A DNA stretch of 64,000 nucleotides from NCBI GenBank assembly GCA_963734365.1, contig CAVTGV010000006.1, forward strand, positions 1-64,000. Reading direction: 5' to 3'. Positions 1 to 8,197 of the stretch are shown one piece after another. Position 1 is the stretch's first letter. Each line of letters begins with the position of its first letter. Source of the DNA: JACVRW01 sp963734365 (GTDB lineage: Bacteria > Actinomycetota > Thermoleophilia > Solirubrobacterales > Thermoleophilaceae). The notes beneath the pieces are model-generated. The model was not told the DNA's origin, ran no database searches, and saw only the letters and a program-made list of their open reading frames with translations. A program made the translations under genes and the position numbers.

Positions 1-257
1 GCGGGGATGACGGCCGGGCCCGCGTCGAGCTCCGCGACCCTGACAGCGGTCGCCGGCTCACGTTGTGGGTAGACGAGAGCTGTCCCTACCTGATGCTCTT
101 CACCGGCGATCCGCTGCCCGATGTGAGCCGCCGCAGCCTGGCGGTGGAGCCCATGACCTGTCCGCCTAACGCCTTTCGCTCAGCCGAGGCCCTCGTGCGA
201 CTGGAGCCCGGGGCGTCGTTCACGAGCACATGGGGCATCAGTCCCGGCGGCCTCTAG
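1..257 (+). CDS. Aldose 1-epimerase family protein, C-terminal end (partial)
   Basis: This is the last ~85 residues of a gene that begins before the window; the frame is open from base 3 to the stop at 255-257. The tail has the YLMLFTGD strand, the SLAVEPMTCPPNAF stretch and the final L-x-PG turn that end galactose mutarotase-like proteins. In that family the conserved Glu of the AVEPMT segment acts as catalytic base in alpha/beta sugar anomer interconversion. The stop overlaps the end of the convergent dehydrogenase gene by 4 bases. It may serve the sugar-phosphorylase genes nearby, but that is inference. The family call is fairly firm; substrate is unknown because the N-terminus is missing. 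Confidence 0.8.
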   Translation, partial: GDDGRARVELRDPDSGRRLTLWVDESCPYLMLFTGDPLPDVSRRSLAVEPMTCPPNAFRSAEALVRLEPGASFTSTWGISPGGL

Positions 258-1180
258 ACCACGGCGGCGGGGGGCTCACGTCCCTCGATCACCGCGATCA
301 CGTTCTCAGCGCACAGCCGCGCCATAGCGTCCCTGGTGGCTGCCGTCGCTGATCCCACATGGGGAAGCAGGACCGTGTTGGGCAGCTCGCGCAGCTCGGC
401 GGGCACGTGTGGCTCGTCCTCGTAGACGTCCAGTCCTGCCGCAGCCGGCCGGCCCGCCCGAAGCCCCTCGATCAACGCCTTCGTGTCCACCACCGCACCA
501 CGACTGGTGTTCACGAACACCGCGCCGTCACCCATCCGCGCGAGTTCATCGGCGCCGATCAGATGCCGAGTCTCCGGCGTCAGGGCCACGTGGACGCTCA
601 CGAAGTCCGAACGCGCCAGCACCTCCCCCAACTCGCCTCGTTCGCCTCCGACGGACGCCGGGGCTGCATGGCGGGACGTGTAGAGGATGCGCGGGCCGAA
701 GCCGCGCAGCAGCTCTGCGACCCGCCGGCCGATGCGGCCGAATCCGATCAGCCCGACCGTCGCGCCGGACAGCTCGCGCCCGAGAAGCTTGTCCGCCCCG
801 CCCTTCCAGCGGCCACCGCGGACGAGCGCATCCGCTTCCACGATCCGGCGCCCTGCGGCCAGCATCAGCGCTACGGCGAGCTCCGCGGTGGCGTTCGTGA
901 GGACGTCGGGGGTGTTGGTCGCCCGGAGGCCGCGGGCACGCAGCGCCTCGAGGTCGAAGTTGTCGTAGCCCACACCGAAATTCGAGACGACCTTCAGGGA
1001 CCTGCCCGCGAAGTCGAGGAACTCCGCGTCGACCGGCACAGAGGGGTCTGTGACGATGGCGGCGGCGCCGGGAGCGTGGTCGAGTCCCTGCTCGACGTCG
1101 AAGCGCTGGGTGAGGAGCTCGAGTCCCGCCGCGGGAAGCCTTCGGGCCAGGACCACCTTCGGGCGGCTCGCCGGGGGCAC
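254..1180 (-). CDS. D-isomer-specific 2-hydroxyacid dehydrogenase (308 aa)
   Basis: NAD(P)-dependent cytosolic oxidoreductase reducing 2-oxo acids such as glyoxylate or hydroxypyruvate, or oxidising D-2-hydroxyacids. Visible elements are the N-terminal catalytic domain with NFGVGYDNFD, the Rossmann motif GLIGFGRIGRRVA near residue 144, the catalytic Arg in NTSRGAVVD, the Glu of DVYEDEP, and the catalytic His in LLPHVGSAT. Length is normal for the family. The nucleotide site resembles glyoxylate/hydroxypyruvate reductases or 2-ketogluconate reductases, but the substrate cannot be fixed from sequence. It lies one base downstream of a small cyclase-family remnant on the same strand and converges on the epimerase gene. 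Confidence 0.9.
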   Translation of the reverse strand: MPPASRPKVVLARRLPAAGLELLTQRFDVEQGLDHAPGAAAIVTDPSVPVDAEFLDFAGRSLKVVSNFGVGYDNFDLEALRARGLRATNTPDVLTNATAELAVALMLAAGRRIVEADALVRGGRWKGGADKLLGRELSGATVGLIGFGRIGRRVAELLRGFGPRILYTSRHAAPASVGGERGELGEVLARSDFVSVHVALTPETRHLIGADELARMGDGAVFVNTSRGAVVDTKALIEGLRAGRPAAAGLDVYEDEPHVPAELRELPNTVLLPHVGSATAATRDAMARLCAENVIAVIEGREPPAAVV

Positions 1181-1327
1181 TCAGAGGACCGCAATCGGGT
1201 TGAGCGGTGAGCCCGTTCCGCCGGAGATTCGCAGCGGCGCGGCGGCGAACAGAAACTCCCAGCGACCCCAGTTCGACACCTCCCTGAAGAGGGCCCGGAA
1301 CTCGTCGGCCGAGATGGGGGAGCTCAT
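1181..1327 (-). pseudogene. Cyclase/kynurenine-formamidase-family remnant, internally deleted (48 aa)
   Basis: A 48-codon frame whose ATG overlaps the stop of the upstream transporter (ATGA). The first ~23 residues (ISADEFRALFREVSNWGRW) look like the start of actinobacterial cyclase-family (Cyclase, PF04199) proteins. The last ~25 residues (EFLFAAAPLRISGGTGSPLN...) look like the C-terminal strand and tail of the same family. The ~200 or more central residues, with the metal-binding HxGTHxDxP motif, are absent, so the product cannot be a working hydrolase. The join is in frame at the tryptophan of GRW. Most likely this is an in-frame deletion scar; a selected micropeptide is possible but unproven. 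The family match is from memory of family sequences. Confidence 0.5.
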
Positions 1328-2514
1328 GCCGGCGCGGCACCCGGGGCTTCGTCGGCCGGCGCCTCGTGGCCCGGCGCGTCCTCTTCCTCCTCCGCGCGGG
1401 CCCGCGAGAGATCCGAGGAGATGCGAACCACGGCCGAGGTGACCGGTGCGGCGAGCACCAGCCCCACCGTCCCGAACAGGGCGCCGGCCCCGATGGTCAC
1501 GATGAGCACCGCCAGCGGGTGGATGCCCAGCGCCGCTCCGTACGCGAAGGGCTGAACCAGCTGTTGCAGCACGCCGTTCGCGAGCAGCACGATCACGCCC
1601 ATCGCGATCGCGGCGTCGGTTCCGGCCCCGCCCAGCGCGATCAGCACGGCGAAGCCCCCCGCCGTCCACGCGCCCAGGTAGGGGATGAAGGCGGCGAAGA
1701 AGGTGATGACGGCGATGGTCCCGGGAAGCGGCACGCCCAGCACCAGCGCGCCGACGCCGATGACGACGGCGTTGAATGCGGCCACGATCGATACGCCCAG
1801 GAAGTAGCCACGCAGGGACTGGAGGCTGCGCCGGCCGATCGCGTGGGCCACGGGATCGGGCACACCCATGTGCCGTTCTGCCCAGGCGCGGATCGTCGGC
1901 CCGTCCTTGAGCAGGAAGAACAGGCTGAGGACCGTCAGGGACAGAAAGAAGACCAGCGATGAGAGTGTCTTGATGCCCTTCCCGATGCCGTGCAACAGCG
2001 TCTCCACGCTGTTTGTGCTCGTGGAGCTCGCGTCCTTGGCGGCCTTCTTCGCGCTGTCGGCGTTCACGCCGAGATCCGTCAGCCAGCCCGTGATAGTGCT
2101 CTTCGCCCCGGCGAGGTGAGATCCGATGCCACCGCTCTGGCTCGTCACGCCGGCGATCACCAGAACCACCACGGCCGCGGCGATGACCACGATCAACAGG
2201 AGCAGCAGCGCCGCGGACAGCGCTCGGGGCAGGCGGTGACGGGCGCCCCAGGCCACGAGTGGAGAGGCCACTGCCGCGACCATGCCGGCGGCGATCACCG
2301 GCATGACGATCGTCTGGGTGAGCGAGGCGAGCCAGACCCCGCCGACCAGCAGCAGGGCCACGCCCACGAGCAGCCACGACGTCAGGCCCAGGTCGCGGAG
2401 CCACGAGGGCGTGGCGAACACCCCGGTCAGGCCGCGGGCGTCGAATTCGACGAAATCGTCCTCGGCATGCGAAGGCTGGTCCTGCCCTCGATGTCTGAGC
2501 CGTCCACGGATCAT
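1324..2514 (-). CDS. AI-2E (PerM/YdiK) family membrane transporter (396 aa)
   Basis: Integral membrane protein of the AI-2E/PerM superfamily, whose members export small molecules or act as Na+/H+ antiporters. About eight hydrophobic helices are visible: a pair near residues 45-85, one at ~100-125, then after a ~70-residue soluble loop several more from ~185 to 355. The segments SLFFLLKDGP, TFFAAFIPYLGAW and NGVLQQLVQPFAYG fit the family. The acidic, Ala/Pro-rich tail (EEEEDAPGHEAPADEAPGAAPA region) is likely cytosolic and disordered. The ATG overlaps the stop of the upstream phosphatase-superfamily gene by 4 bases and the stop overlaps the cyclase remnant, so the three are co-transcribed. Transported substrate unknown. 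Confidence 0.85.
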   Translation of the reverse strand: MIRGRLRHRGQDQPSHAEDDFVEFDARGLTGVFATPSWLRDLGLTSWLLVGVALLLVGGVWLASLTQTIVMPVIAAGMVAAVASPLVAWGARHRLPRALSAALLLLLIVVIAAAVVVLVIAGVTSQSGGIGSHLAGAKSTITGWLTDLGVNADSAKKAAKDASSTSTNSVETLLHGIGKGIKTLSSLVFFLSLTVLSLFFLLKDGPTIRAWAERHMGVPDPVAHAIGRRSLQSLRGYFLGVSIVAAFNAVVIGVGALVLGVPLPGTIAVITFFAAFIPYLGAWTAGGFAVLIALGGAGTDAAIAMGVIVLLANGVLQQLVQPFAYGAALGIHPLAVLIVTIGAGALFGTVGLVLAAPVTSAVVRISSDLSRARAEEEEDAPGHEAPADEAPGAAPA

Positions 2515-4574
2515 GACCCCTCCTCCCGGTACGAGTCGTGGCCGAGCTCGGCCAGCCAGGCGCGAAAGTGCGCGTGCAGTCTCTCGGCGCCGACCACGGG
2601 CTCCTGTGGCGGCGCCCAGTCCGCGGGCACGAGCGCGAACGGAAACGATTGGCCCCCTCCCATCCCGCCGTGAGATCCGACGAGCTCCTCGAACGCGGCC
2701 ACCTCGTCGGTCTCACCCCAATACGTGCTGTTGAGGACGATGTCCGGACAGTGCGCGAAGCCGTCGGTGCGCTTCACGTGGGACGCGGCGTTGGCTCCGA
2801 AGGCCGCGAGCGGATCCTCGCCCTCCACCCGCTGCTCGTCGAGGTAGTTGACGCCACTGGGCCCGATCACCATGGCGCCGTGCTGCTCTGAGCGCACCAG
2901 GAAGAAGCCGATTCCCGGGTGCTCGCGCAGGGCCGGGATCAGAGCGGGCCAGCGGGTCTCGATGCGCTCCAGCGTCACGCGGCCCTCCTCGCGCGGGAAG
3001 CTCACGAGCCCGAGGCATCCGGAGGCCATCACCGACAGCTCGGGCAGCTCGTCGCCTCCGGAAGCCTCATCCGCGCCGGCGCCCAGCTGCACGGCGCCGT
3101 CCACCCTGTGGCGGCGGGTGGCGGCGCCGAGGGCTCGGCCGGGGGCCGAGTCGGCCGCCGAGGCCTCGGTCAGCGAGGCGCTCAGGTAGCCGAGCGCCTC
3201 GTTGGTCTGCGCGTCCTCGGCCCGGACGTCCTCCGTTTGGCAGGCGTGCTGCACGAGGTCCTCGAGCGAGATCCCGTAGCGGTCGAGGAAGGTCTCCCCC
3301 TGTGACTGCCCATGGTCGGACAGGATCACGAAGCGGTAGGGCCTCGGCGCATCGCGGGCGGCTGCGGCGATCCGCCCGATGTGGCGGTCGACACGCCGCA
3401 GTACCGCCAGGGTGTCCGTGCGCTCGACGCCCGAATGGTGCGCCACCTCGTCGTAGGCCAGGAAGGTCGAATAGCCCACCGGGCGCCCGGCGTACAGGTC
3501 GGCGATCACCGCCTCGACCTGGAGCGCCGTCTGCACCACCGTTCCCCAGGAGCGCACCAGCGCGTACTTGCGGTCACGCTCGATGCGGGGCCGCACGTCC
3601 TGGCGGCGCTGCTGCGCGGCGAAGCGCCGCTCCTGTGCGATGTCAGCGATCACCAGCGCGATCGTGCGGGTCACGTTGTAGGGATTCGCGAAGTAGGCGA
3701 AGTAGTCCTGGCCGATCCTGCCGGGACGGTCGCGGTCCATCACCGTGCTCATCGTGAGCAGGGTGTGCACGGCGTCGCCGGAGACGATGTTCGCCCGGCT
3801 CGCACCGTCCTCGTGCAGCAGCCCGCGCCCGTTCGAGTGGCGACGTTCGAGCTCCGCGGCGTCGCGCGGATGGTTCGTCACGATCGGCTTGCCGCGGTCC
3901 TTCTCCCACCAGCGGAAGGCCGGCATGTCGTCGTTGTTCCCATGCAGGAGGCCCGCCTGGCAAGCGCCCGTCTGCGAGGACCAGTCGGTCTCCCAGGAGA
4001 GCAGCCGGTGGCTCCCCTCGTGCACCCAGCGGGCGAGGTGCGGCGCGTTGCCGTCGCGGATCGCGCGGCGCAGCACGTCGTGGGCCAGGCCGTCGATCTC
4101 GAGGAAGTACACCCCGGGCACGCTCAGATCGCCGGACGCCCGCTGCTTGCGGGCGCGGCGCCGGACCACGTTGCGGTACCAGAAGTCGTCGTCGTCGATC
4201 GCGAGCAGCGAGGTGATGGCGGTGTTCACCACGGTCAAGGCGAGCGAGACCACGATGCCCACGCCCACACCCCTCACCTCCATGCCGGGCTCGATCGCCG
4301 AGACCGCCAGGATCACCGCGCCGTTGAGCACCAGCACTCCGAGCCCGAGGGTGAGGACGGTGAACGGCAGGGCGACCGTGATCACGAGCGGCCACACCAG
4401 CCCGTTGATCAGCCCGATGAGCGCCGCGGCCACCAGCGCCACGCCGAAGTCCTTGATGTTGAAGCCCGGCAGCAGCGCGCTCAGCAGCATCAGGGTGCCG
4501 GCCGTCAGCACCCAGACCACCAGCAGGCGGGCCACCAGCGAGAGACCGACCCGCGGCGGGGTGGTGGAGGTCAC
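2511..4574 (-). CDS. 4TM holin-like membrane domain fused to alkaline-phosphatase-superfamily domain (687 aa)
   Basis: Residues ~10-135 contain four hydrophobic segments resembling the phage-holin/DUF-type 4TM family (GFNIKDFGVALVAAALIG, LINGLVWPLV). From about residue 150 a type I phosphodiesterase/alkaline-phosphatase fold begins: VYFLEIDGLAHD, a likely nucleophile Thr/Ser in SSQTGACQAGLLHG, the acidic/His segment YDEVAHHSGVER, and the metal-binding SDHGQSQG. It probably hydrolyses phosphodiester or phosphomonoester bonds at or near the membrane; sidedness is uncertain because no signal peptide is seen. The late motifs NSTYWGETDEVAAFEELVGSHGG complete the domain. It is the first gene of an operon with the AI-2E transporter. 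Physiological substrate unknown. Confidence 0.8.
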   Translation of the reverse strand: MTSTTPPRVGLSLVARLLVVWVLTAGTLMLLSALLPGFNIKDFGVALVAAALIGLINGLVWPLVITVALPFTVLTLGLGVLVLNGAVILAVSAIEPGMEVRGVGVGIVVSLALTVVNTAITSLLAIDDDDFWYRNVVRRRARKQRASGDLSVPGVYFLEIDGLAHDVLRRAIRDGNAPHLARWVHEGSHRLLSWETDWSSQTGACQAGLLHGNNDDMPAFRWWEKDRGKPIVTNHPRDAAELERRHSNGRGLLHEDGASRANIVSGDAVHTLLTMSTVMDRDRPGRIGQDYFAYFANPYNVTRTIALVIADIAQERRFAAQQRRQDVRPRIERDRKYALVRSWGTVVQTALQVEAVIADLYAGRPVGYSTFLAYDEVAHHSGVERTDTLAVLRRVDRHIGRIAAAARDAPRPYRFVILSDHGQSQGETFLDRYGISLEDLVQHACQTEDVRAEDAQTNEALGYLSASLTEASAADSAPGRALGAATRRHRVDGAVQLGAGADEASGGDELPELSVMASGCLGLVSFPREEGRVTLERIETRWPALIPALREHPGIGFFLVRSEQHGAMVIGPSGVNYLDEQRVEGEDPLAAFGANAASHVKRTDGFAHCPDIVLNSTYWGETDEVAAFEELVGSHGGMGGGQSFPFALVPADWAPPQEPVVGAERLHAHFRAWLAELGHDSYREEGS

Positions 4575-4654
4575 CGCTTCTCGTCCATCCTTCTCTCCAT
4601 TCCGCCGGCAGGACCGTCTTCCTGCAGGCGCCAGCTGATCGTGCTCACTCCCGT

Positions 4655-5359
4655 TCAGGATCGTTCGGTAGCCACGCGGGGCGCGCCGTCGCGCTGGTCG
4701 GTCTCCGCGAGAAAGAGCAGCGTGGCCTTGACCCGCTTGCTCACGTCCTGCTCGTTCGCGAGACCGAGCTTCAGGAAGATCGAGTTGATGTGCTTCTCGA
4801 CGGCTCGCTTGGTGAGAACGAGCGAGTCCGCGATCGCGTTGTTGCTCTTGCCCTCGGCGATCTCGGCGAGCACCTCCCGCTCGCGCTGCGTAAGCCGCGA
4901 CAAGGGGGAGCGCTCGGCCCGCGCCTTCGCCGCCACCAGCACCTCCACGACCTTCGGATCGATTACGGAGCCGCCGTGCGACACCGTGTCGATGGCGGAC
5001 ACGAGCTGGCCGCGGTCGTGCACGCGCTCCTTGAGCAGATAGCCGCGCCGGTCGGAGCCGGCCTCGAGCAGTCTCAGCACGTAGGCGGGCTCCGAGTACT
5101 GGCTGAGCACGATCACGGCGGTCTGGGGGTGGGTCTCCCGCAGGCGGGCGGCCACCATGATGCCCTCGTCGGTCTTGGTGGGAGGCATCCGGATGTCGGT
5201 CAGCACGACCTCGGGGCGCTCGCGTTCGATCGCCTCCAGCAGGCTATCCACATCGCCGCAGGCGGCGACGATCTCAACCGTCGGCGAGGCCTCGAGCAGC
5301 TGTTCCAGGCCCTCGCGAACGATCAGGCTGTCCTCGGCGACCACCACGCGGACCGGCAC
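4655..5359 (-). CDS. NarL/FixJ-type response regulator (234 aa)
   Basis: Two-domain transcription factor: receiver domain with phospho-acceptor Asp55 (VVLTDIRMPP), conserved Ser/Thr in VLSQYS and Lys in YLLKERV, followed by a LuxR-type HTH (LTQREREVLAEIAEGKSNNAIADSL...RAVEKHINSIFLKL) at ~165-220. Start is a GTG at 5359. No histidine kinase is adjacent, so its partner is unknown. Its first 86 bases overlap the 3' end of the preceding GNAT gene, an unusually long overlap that suggests the GNAT coding end has drifted or that the two are translationally linked. Regulated genes cannot be inferred. Confidence 0.92.
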   Translation of the reverse strand: MPVRVVVAEDSLIVREGLEQLLEASPTVEIVAACGDVDSLLEAIERERPEVVLTDIRMPPTKTDEGIMVAARLRETHPQTAVIVLSQYSEPAYVLRLLEAGSDRRGYLLKERVHDRGQLVSAIDTVSHGGSVIDPKVVEVLVAAKARAERSPLSRLTQREREVLAEIAEGKSNNAIADSLVLTKRAVEKHINSIFLKLGLANEQDVSKRVKATLLFLAETDQRDGAPRVATERS

Positions 5360-5849
5360 GAGGCAACAATAACTCGCTCCGCTCGTGTGCCAGGACCGAC
5401 ATGACGATCAGGGACTCGTAGCCGTCGTCGCCTGCCAGGGCGTCCCGCAGGACCGCCTCCTCGACGAAGCCGACCGCTCGATACGCGCGCCGGGCACGCT
5501 CGTTGTGGACCTTCACGTCGAGCCAGACGCGATGGGCCGCGAGCGTCGCGAACGTGTGATCGAGCACCAGACCGAGCGCCTCGCGCCCGAGACCCTGGCC
5601 GGGCCTCGTTATGACGATCCGGCGCAGCTCGATCGCTCTGTGAGCGCCGGTCAGGCCGGCAAGCAGCACGAAGCCGACGGGCTCCCCCGCGGCGAGCACG
5701 AGCAGATGTGCCTGATCGCGGTCGGCCAGCGCCAGCTCGTGGGCTTCGCGCGACCAGCGCAAGATGAAGGGCGCGGCGCCGGGATCGGCCTCGGCGGCCA
5801 GCACGAAGTCGAGGTCGGCGGATTCGGCGGGGCGCAGCGCCAGGGTCAT
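5274..5849 (-). CDS. GNAT family N-acetyltransferase (191 aa)
   Basis: Acetyl-CoA-dependent N-acyltransferase of the RimJ/RimL-like GNAT group. Seen are the N-terminal LALRPAESADLDFV strand, the acetyl-CoA loop GQGLGREALGLVLDHTF, and the VKVHNERARRAYRAVGFVEE segment typical of protein or amino-acid acetyltransferases. The domain ends near residue 155 (YESLIVMSVLA); the last ~35 residues are Arg/Gly-rich and lie in the overlap with the response regulator, so they are probably unstructured read-through. Its ATG overlaps the stop of the GH65 gene (ATGA), placing it in that operon. Substrate unknown. Confidence 0.85.
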   Translation of the reverse strand: MTLALRPAESADLDFVLAAEADPGAAPFILRWSREAHELALADRDQAHLLVLAAGEPVGFVLLAGLTGAHRAIELRRIVITRPGQGLGREALGLVLDHTFATLAAHRVWLDVKVHNERARRAYRAVGFVEEAVLRDALAGDDGYESLIVMSVLAHERSELLLPRAGPRGGRRGQPDRSRGPGTAARGLADG

Positions 5850-8197
5850 CGCGTCCGCATCCGAGGTGCACGCCCGTGCGGCTGCTTGGGAGCTTCGCCG
5901 GCATCGATCGGTGGGATCGGCAGCTCCACCCGCTGCCCGTTCTCCGCCACCAGCGCCTCTCCGTGATGGGCCAGCCGCAGCGACGGGCCTGCCACGACGC
6001 TGTAGGAGGCGCTCCGATCGCTGACCTCCACGGTGAGCCGGCTGCTCCCGACGATGAGCCTGAAGCGGAGCCGGTCGAGCCCGTCGGGAAGTCGGGGGGC
6101 GAAGCTCAGGCCGGCCGGCTGGTCCCGCATGCCGCCGAGGCCCGACACGGCGCCGACCCAGGCCCCGGCGAGTGAAGCGATGTGCACTCCGTCGCGGGTG
6201 TTGTGCTCCAGGTCGTCGAGGTCCATGAGCGCGGCCTCCGCGAGGTACTGGTAGGCGAGCTCCATGTGGCCGACCTCGGCCGCGATGACCGCCTGGGTGG
6301 AGGCCGAGAGCGAGGAGTCGCGCACCGTGAGCGGCTCGTAGTAGGCGAAGGCGCGGGCCTTCTCCTCGGGCGTGAAGGCATCACCACGCTTGTGGAGAGC
6401 GAGCACGAGGTCGGCCTGCTTGACCACCTGGCTGCGGTAGAGCTGGAAGTAGGGGAAGTGCAGCAGCAGCGGATACTGATCGGGCGAGGTGCTCTCGAAG
6501 TCCCAGAGCTGGTGACTCGTGAAATTCTCGGCCTGCTCGTGCACGTCCAGCTCCCGGTTGTAGGGCACCGCCATGGCGTCGGCCGCCGCCCTCCAGGCCG
6601 CCGGCTCCCCTTCTGCGACACCCAGCTCGGCCGCGCGGTCGGCCAGGCGCTCGGCCGCGTCCGCGGCCCTCGTCAGGTTCTGCTGCGCCATCAGGTTCGT
6701 GTACACGTTGTTGTCGGCGATGGCGCTGTACTCGTCCGGACCGGTCACGCCGTCGATCCGGAAGCTGTCGCCGGTGTGGTGGCCGAGCGACGACCACAGG
6801 CGCGCGGTCTCCACCAGCAGCTCCAGGCCGATCTCGCGCTCGCACTCCTCGTCGCCCGTGGCGTCCACGTAACGGATCACCGCGTCGGCCACGTCGGCGT
6901 TCACGTGGAACGCGGCGGCGCCGGCCGGCCAGTAGGCCGAGCACTCCTCCCCGTGGATCGTGCGCCAGGGGAAGGCCGCCCCGGACAGGCCCAGCACCCA
7001 GGCGCGCTCCCGGGCCAGGGGCAGGATGGCGTGCCGCCAGCGCAGCGCGCTCTTCGCGGCGTCCGGGAGCGTGTAGGTGAGCAGCGGCAGGACGAAGGCC
7101 TCGGTGTCCCAGAAGGCGTGCCCCTCGTAGCCGGGTCCGGTTAGGCCCTTGGCCGGGATCGCGCGCCGCTCGGCGCGGGCGGCGGCCTGCATTCCGTGGA
7201 AGATTCCAAAGCGCAGAGCCTGCTGGATGCGCTCGTTCCCATCCAGCTCCACGTCGGCGCCTTCCCAGAAGTCGTCGAGCCACTCGCGCTGCCCGCTCAC
7301 CAGGCCGTCCCAGCCGGTGTGCAGAGCGCCGCGCAGGGCGGCCTCCACTTGGTCCACCAGCGCCGGGAGCGTGCGCTCGGCCGACCAGCCGTAGGCCACC
7401 AGCTTGACGATGCGCAGCCGGTCGCCGGCCGGGAGCTCGCAGGCGATCGTGACCCGGCCCACATCGGTGTCGATGGTGGCCGACACGCCACGCTCATCCG
7501 GTGCCTCCACGATCACGTGATCCATGGCGGCGGCCATTCGCAGGCCGCTCTCCGCCGTGATGTGGGACAGCGTCACCTGCGTGTCGTCCGCGCTGGCATG
7601 CTCTCCCTGGAGCGGCGCGGCGTCGGCCTCCGCGTCGCGCGGGTCCGAGTCATCCCCGCCGGGGAGCGGCTCGTTGGCCACGAGCTCGGACTGCAGGACC
7701 ACGCGCGCGTAGCCGTCGATCGGGCGGACCTCGTAGACGATCGCGACCACGGCCCGTTCCACGAGCGAGACCAGGCGGGTCGAGCGGATCTCCACCTCAC
7801 GCCCGGCGGGGGAGCGCCAGCGCAACTCCCGCGCGAGCGTCCCGGCTCGGAAGTCGAGCAGCCTCCGGTGCTCGAGCAGATCGCCGTAGCGAACGTCGAG
7901 GGGCTCGTCGTCCACCAGCAGCCGGATCAGCTTGCCGTTGGTCACGTTGACCACCGACTGGCCGTCCTCCGGCAGCCCGTACGCGGTCTCGCCGTAGGCG
8001 AGGCGCCGGGTCTCGTAGACGCCGTTCAGGTAGGTGCCGGGGAGGCCGTGGGGCTCGCCCTCGTCGAGGTTCCCGCGCACACCGATGTGGCCGTTGGAGA
8101 GCGCGAAGATCGACTCCGTCTGAGCCAGCACGTCCAGGTCGAGGCTGGTCTCGCGGATCGCCCAGGGGTCCACCTCGAACGCCGCGTGACCGATCAC
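5846..8197 (-). CDS. Glycoside hydrolase family 65 disaccharide phosphorylase (783 aa)
   Basis: Cytosolic enzyme of the maltose/trehalose/kojibiose phosphorylase family, which splits alpha-glucosides with phosphate to release beta-glucose 1-phosphate. The order is N-terminal beta-sandwich (to ~270), linker helices, (alpha/alpha)6 barrel (~320-690) and a C-terminal beta-sheet. The general-acid Glu is Glu489 in the VTGPDEY motif; GHAFWDTEAFVLP and KQADLVLAL are the sugar- and phosphate-site segments. Length is as expected. It sits directly downstream of a beta-phosphoglucomutase gene (ATGA overlap), which consumes the product; this favours phosphorylase over hydrolase activity. Whether the substrate is maltose, trehalose, kojibiose or nigerose cannot be told from motifs. 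Confidence 0.92.
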   Translation of the reverse strand: MIGHAAFEVDPWAIRETSLDLDVLAQTESIFALSNGHIGVRGNLDEGEPHGLPGTYLNGVYETRRLAYGETAYGLPEDGQSVVNVTNGKLIRLLVDDEPLDVRYGDLLEHRRLLDFRAGTLARELRWRSPAGREVEIRSTRLVSLVERAVVAIVYEVRPIDGYARVVLQSELVANEPLPGGDDSDPRDAEADAAPLQGEHASADDTQVTLSHITAESGLRMAAAMDHVIVEAPDERGVSATIDTDVGRVTIACELPAGDRLRIVKLVAYGWSAERTLPALVDQVEAALRGALHTGWDGLVSGQREWLDDFWEGADVELDGNERIQQALRFGIFHGMQAAARAERRAIPAKGLTGPGYEGHAFWDTEAFVLPLLTYTLPDAAKSALRWRHAILPLARERAWVLGLSGAAFPWRTIHGEECSAYWPAGAAAFHVNADVADAVIRYVDATGDEECEREIGLELLVETARLWSSLGHHTGDSFRIDGVTGPDEYSAIADNNVYTNLMAQQNLTRAADAAERLADRAAELGVAEGEPAAWRAAADAMAVPYNRELDVHEQAENFTSHQLWDFESTSPDQYPLLLHFPYFQLYRSQVVKQADLVLALHKRGDAFTPEEKARAFAYYEPLTVRDSSLSASTQAVIAAEVGHMELAYQYLAEAALMDLDDLEHNTRDGVHIASLAGAWVGAVSGLGGMRDQPAGLSFAPRLPDGLDRLRFRLIVGSSRLTVEVSDRSASYSVVAGPSLRLAHHGEALVAENGQRVELPIPPIDAGEAPKQPHGRAPRMRTR

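Noticed and set aside
359..1210. Long plus-strand open frames over the 2-hydroxyacid dehydrogenase
   Set aside because: They are antisense to a gene with full catalytic motifs and show high-Arg/Pro/His composition typical of GC-rich reverse frames.
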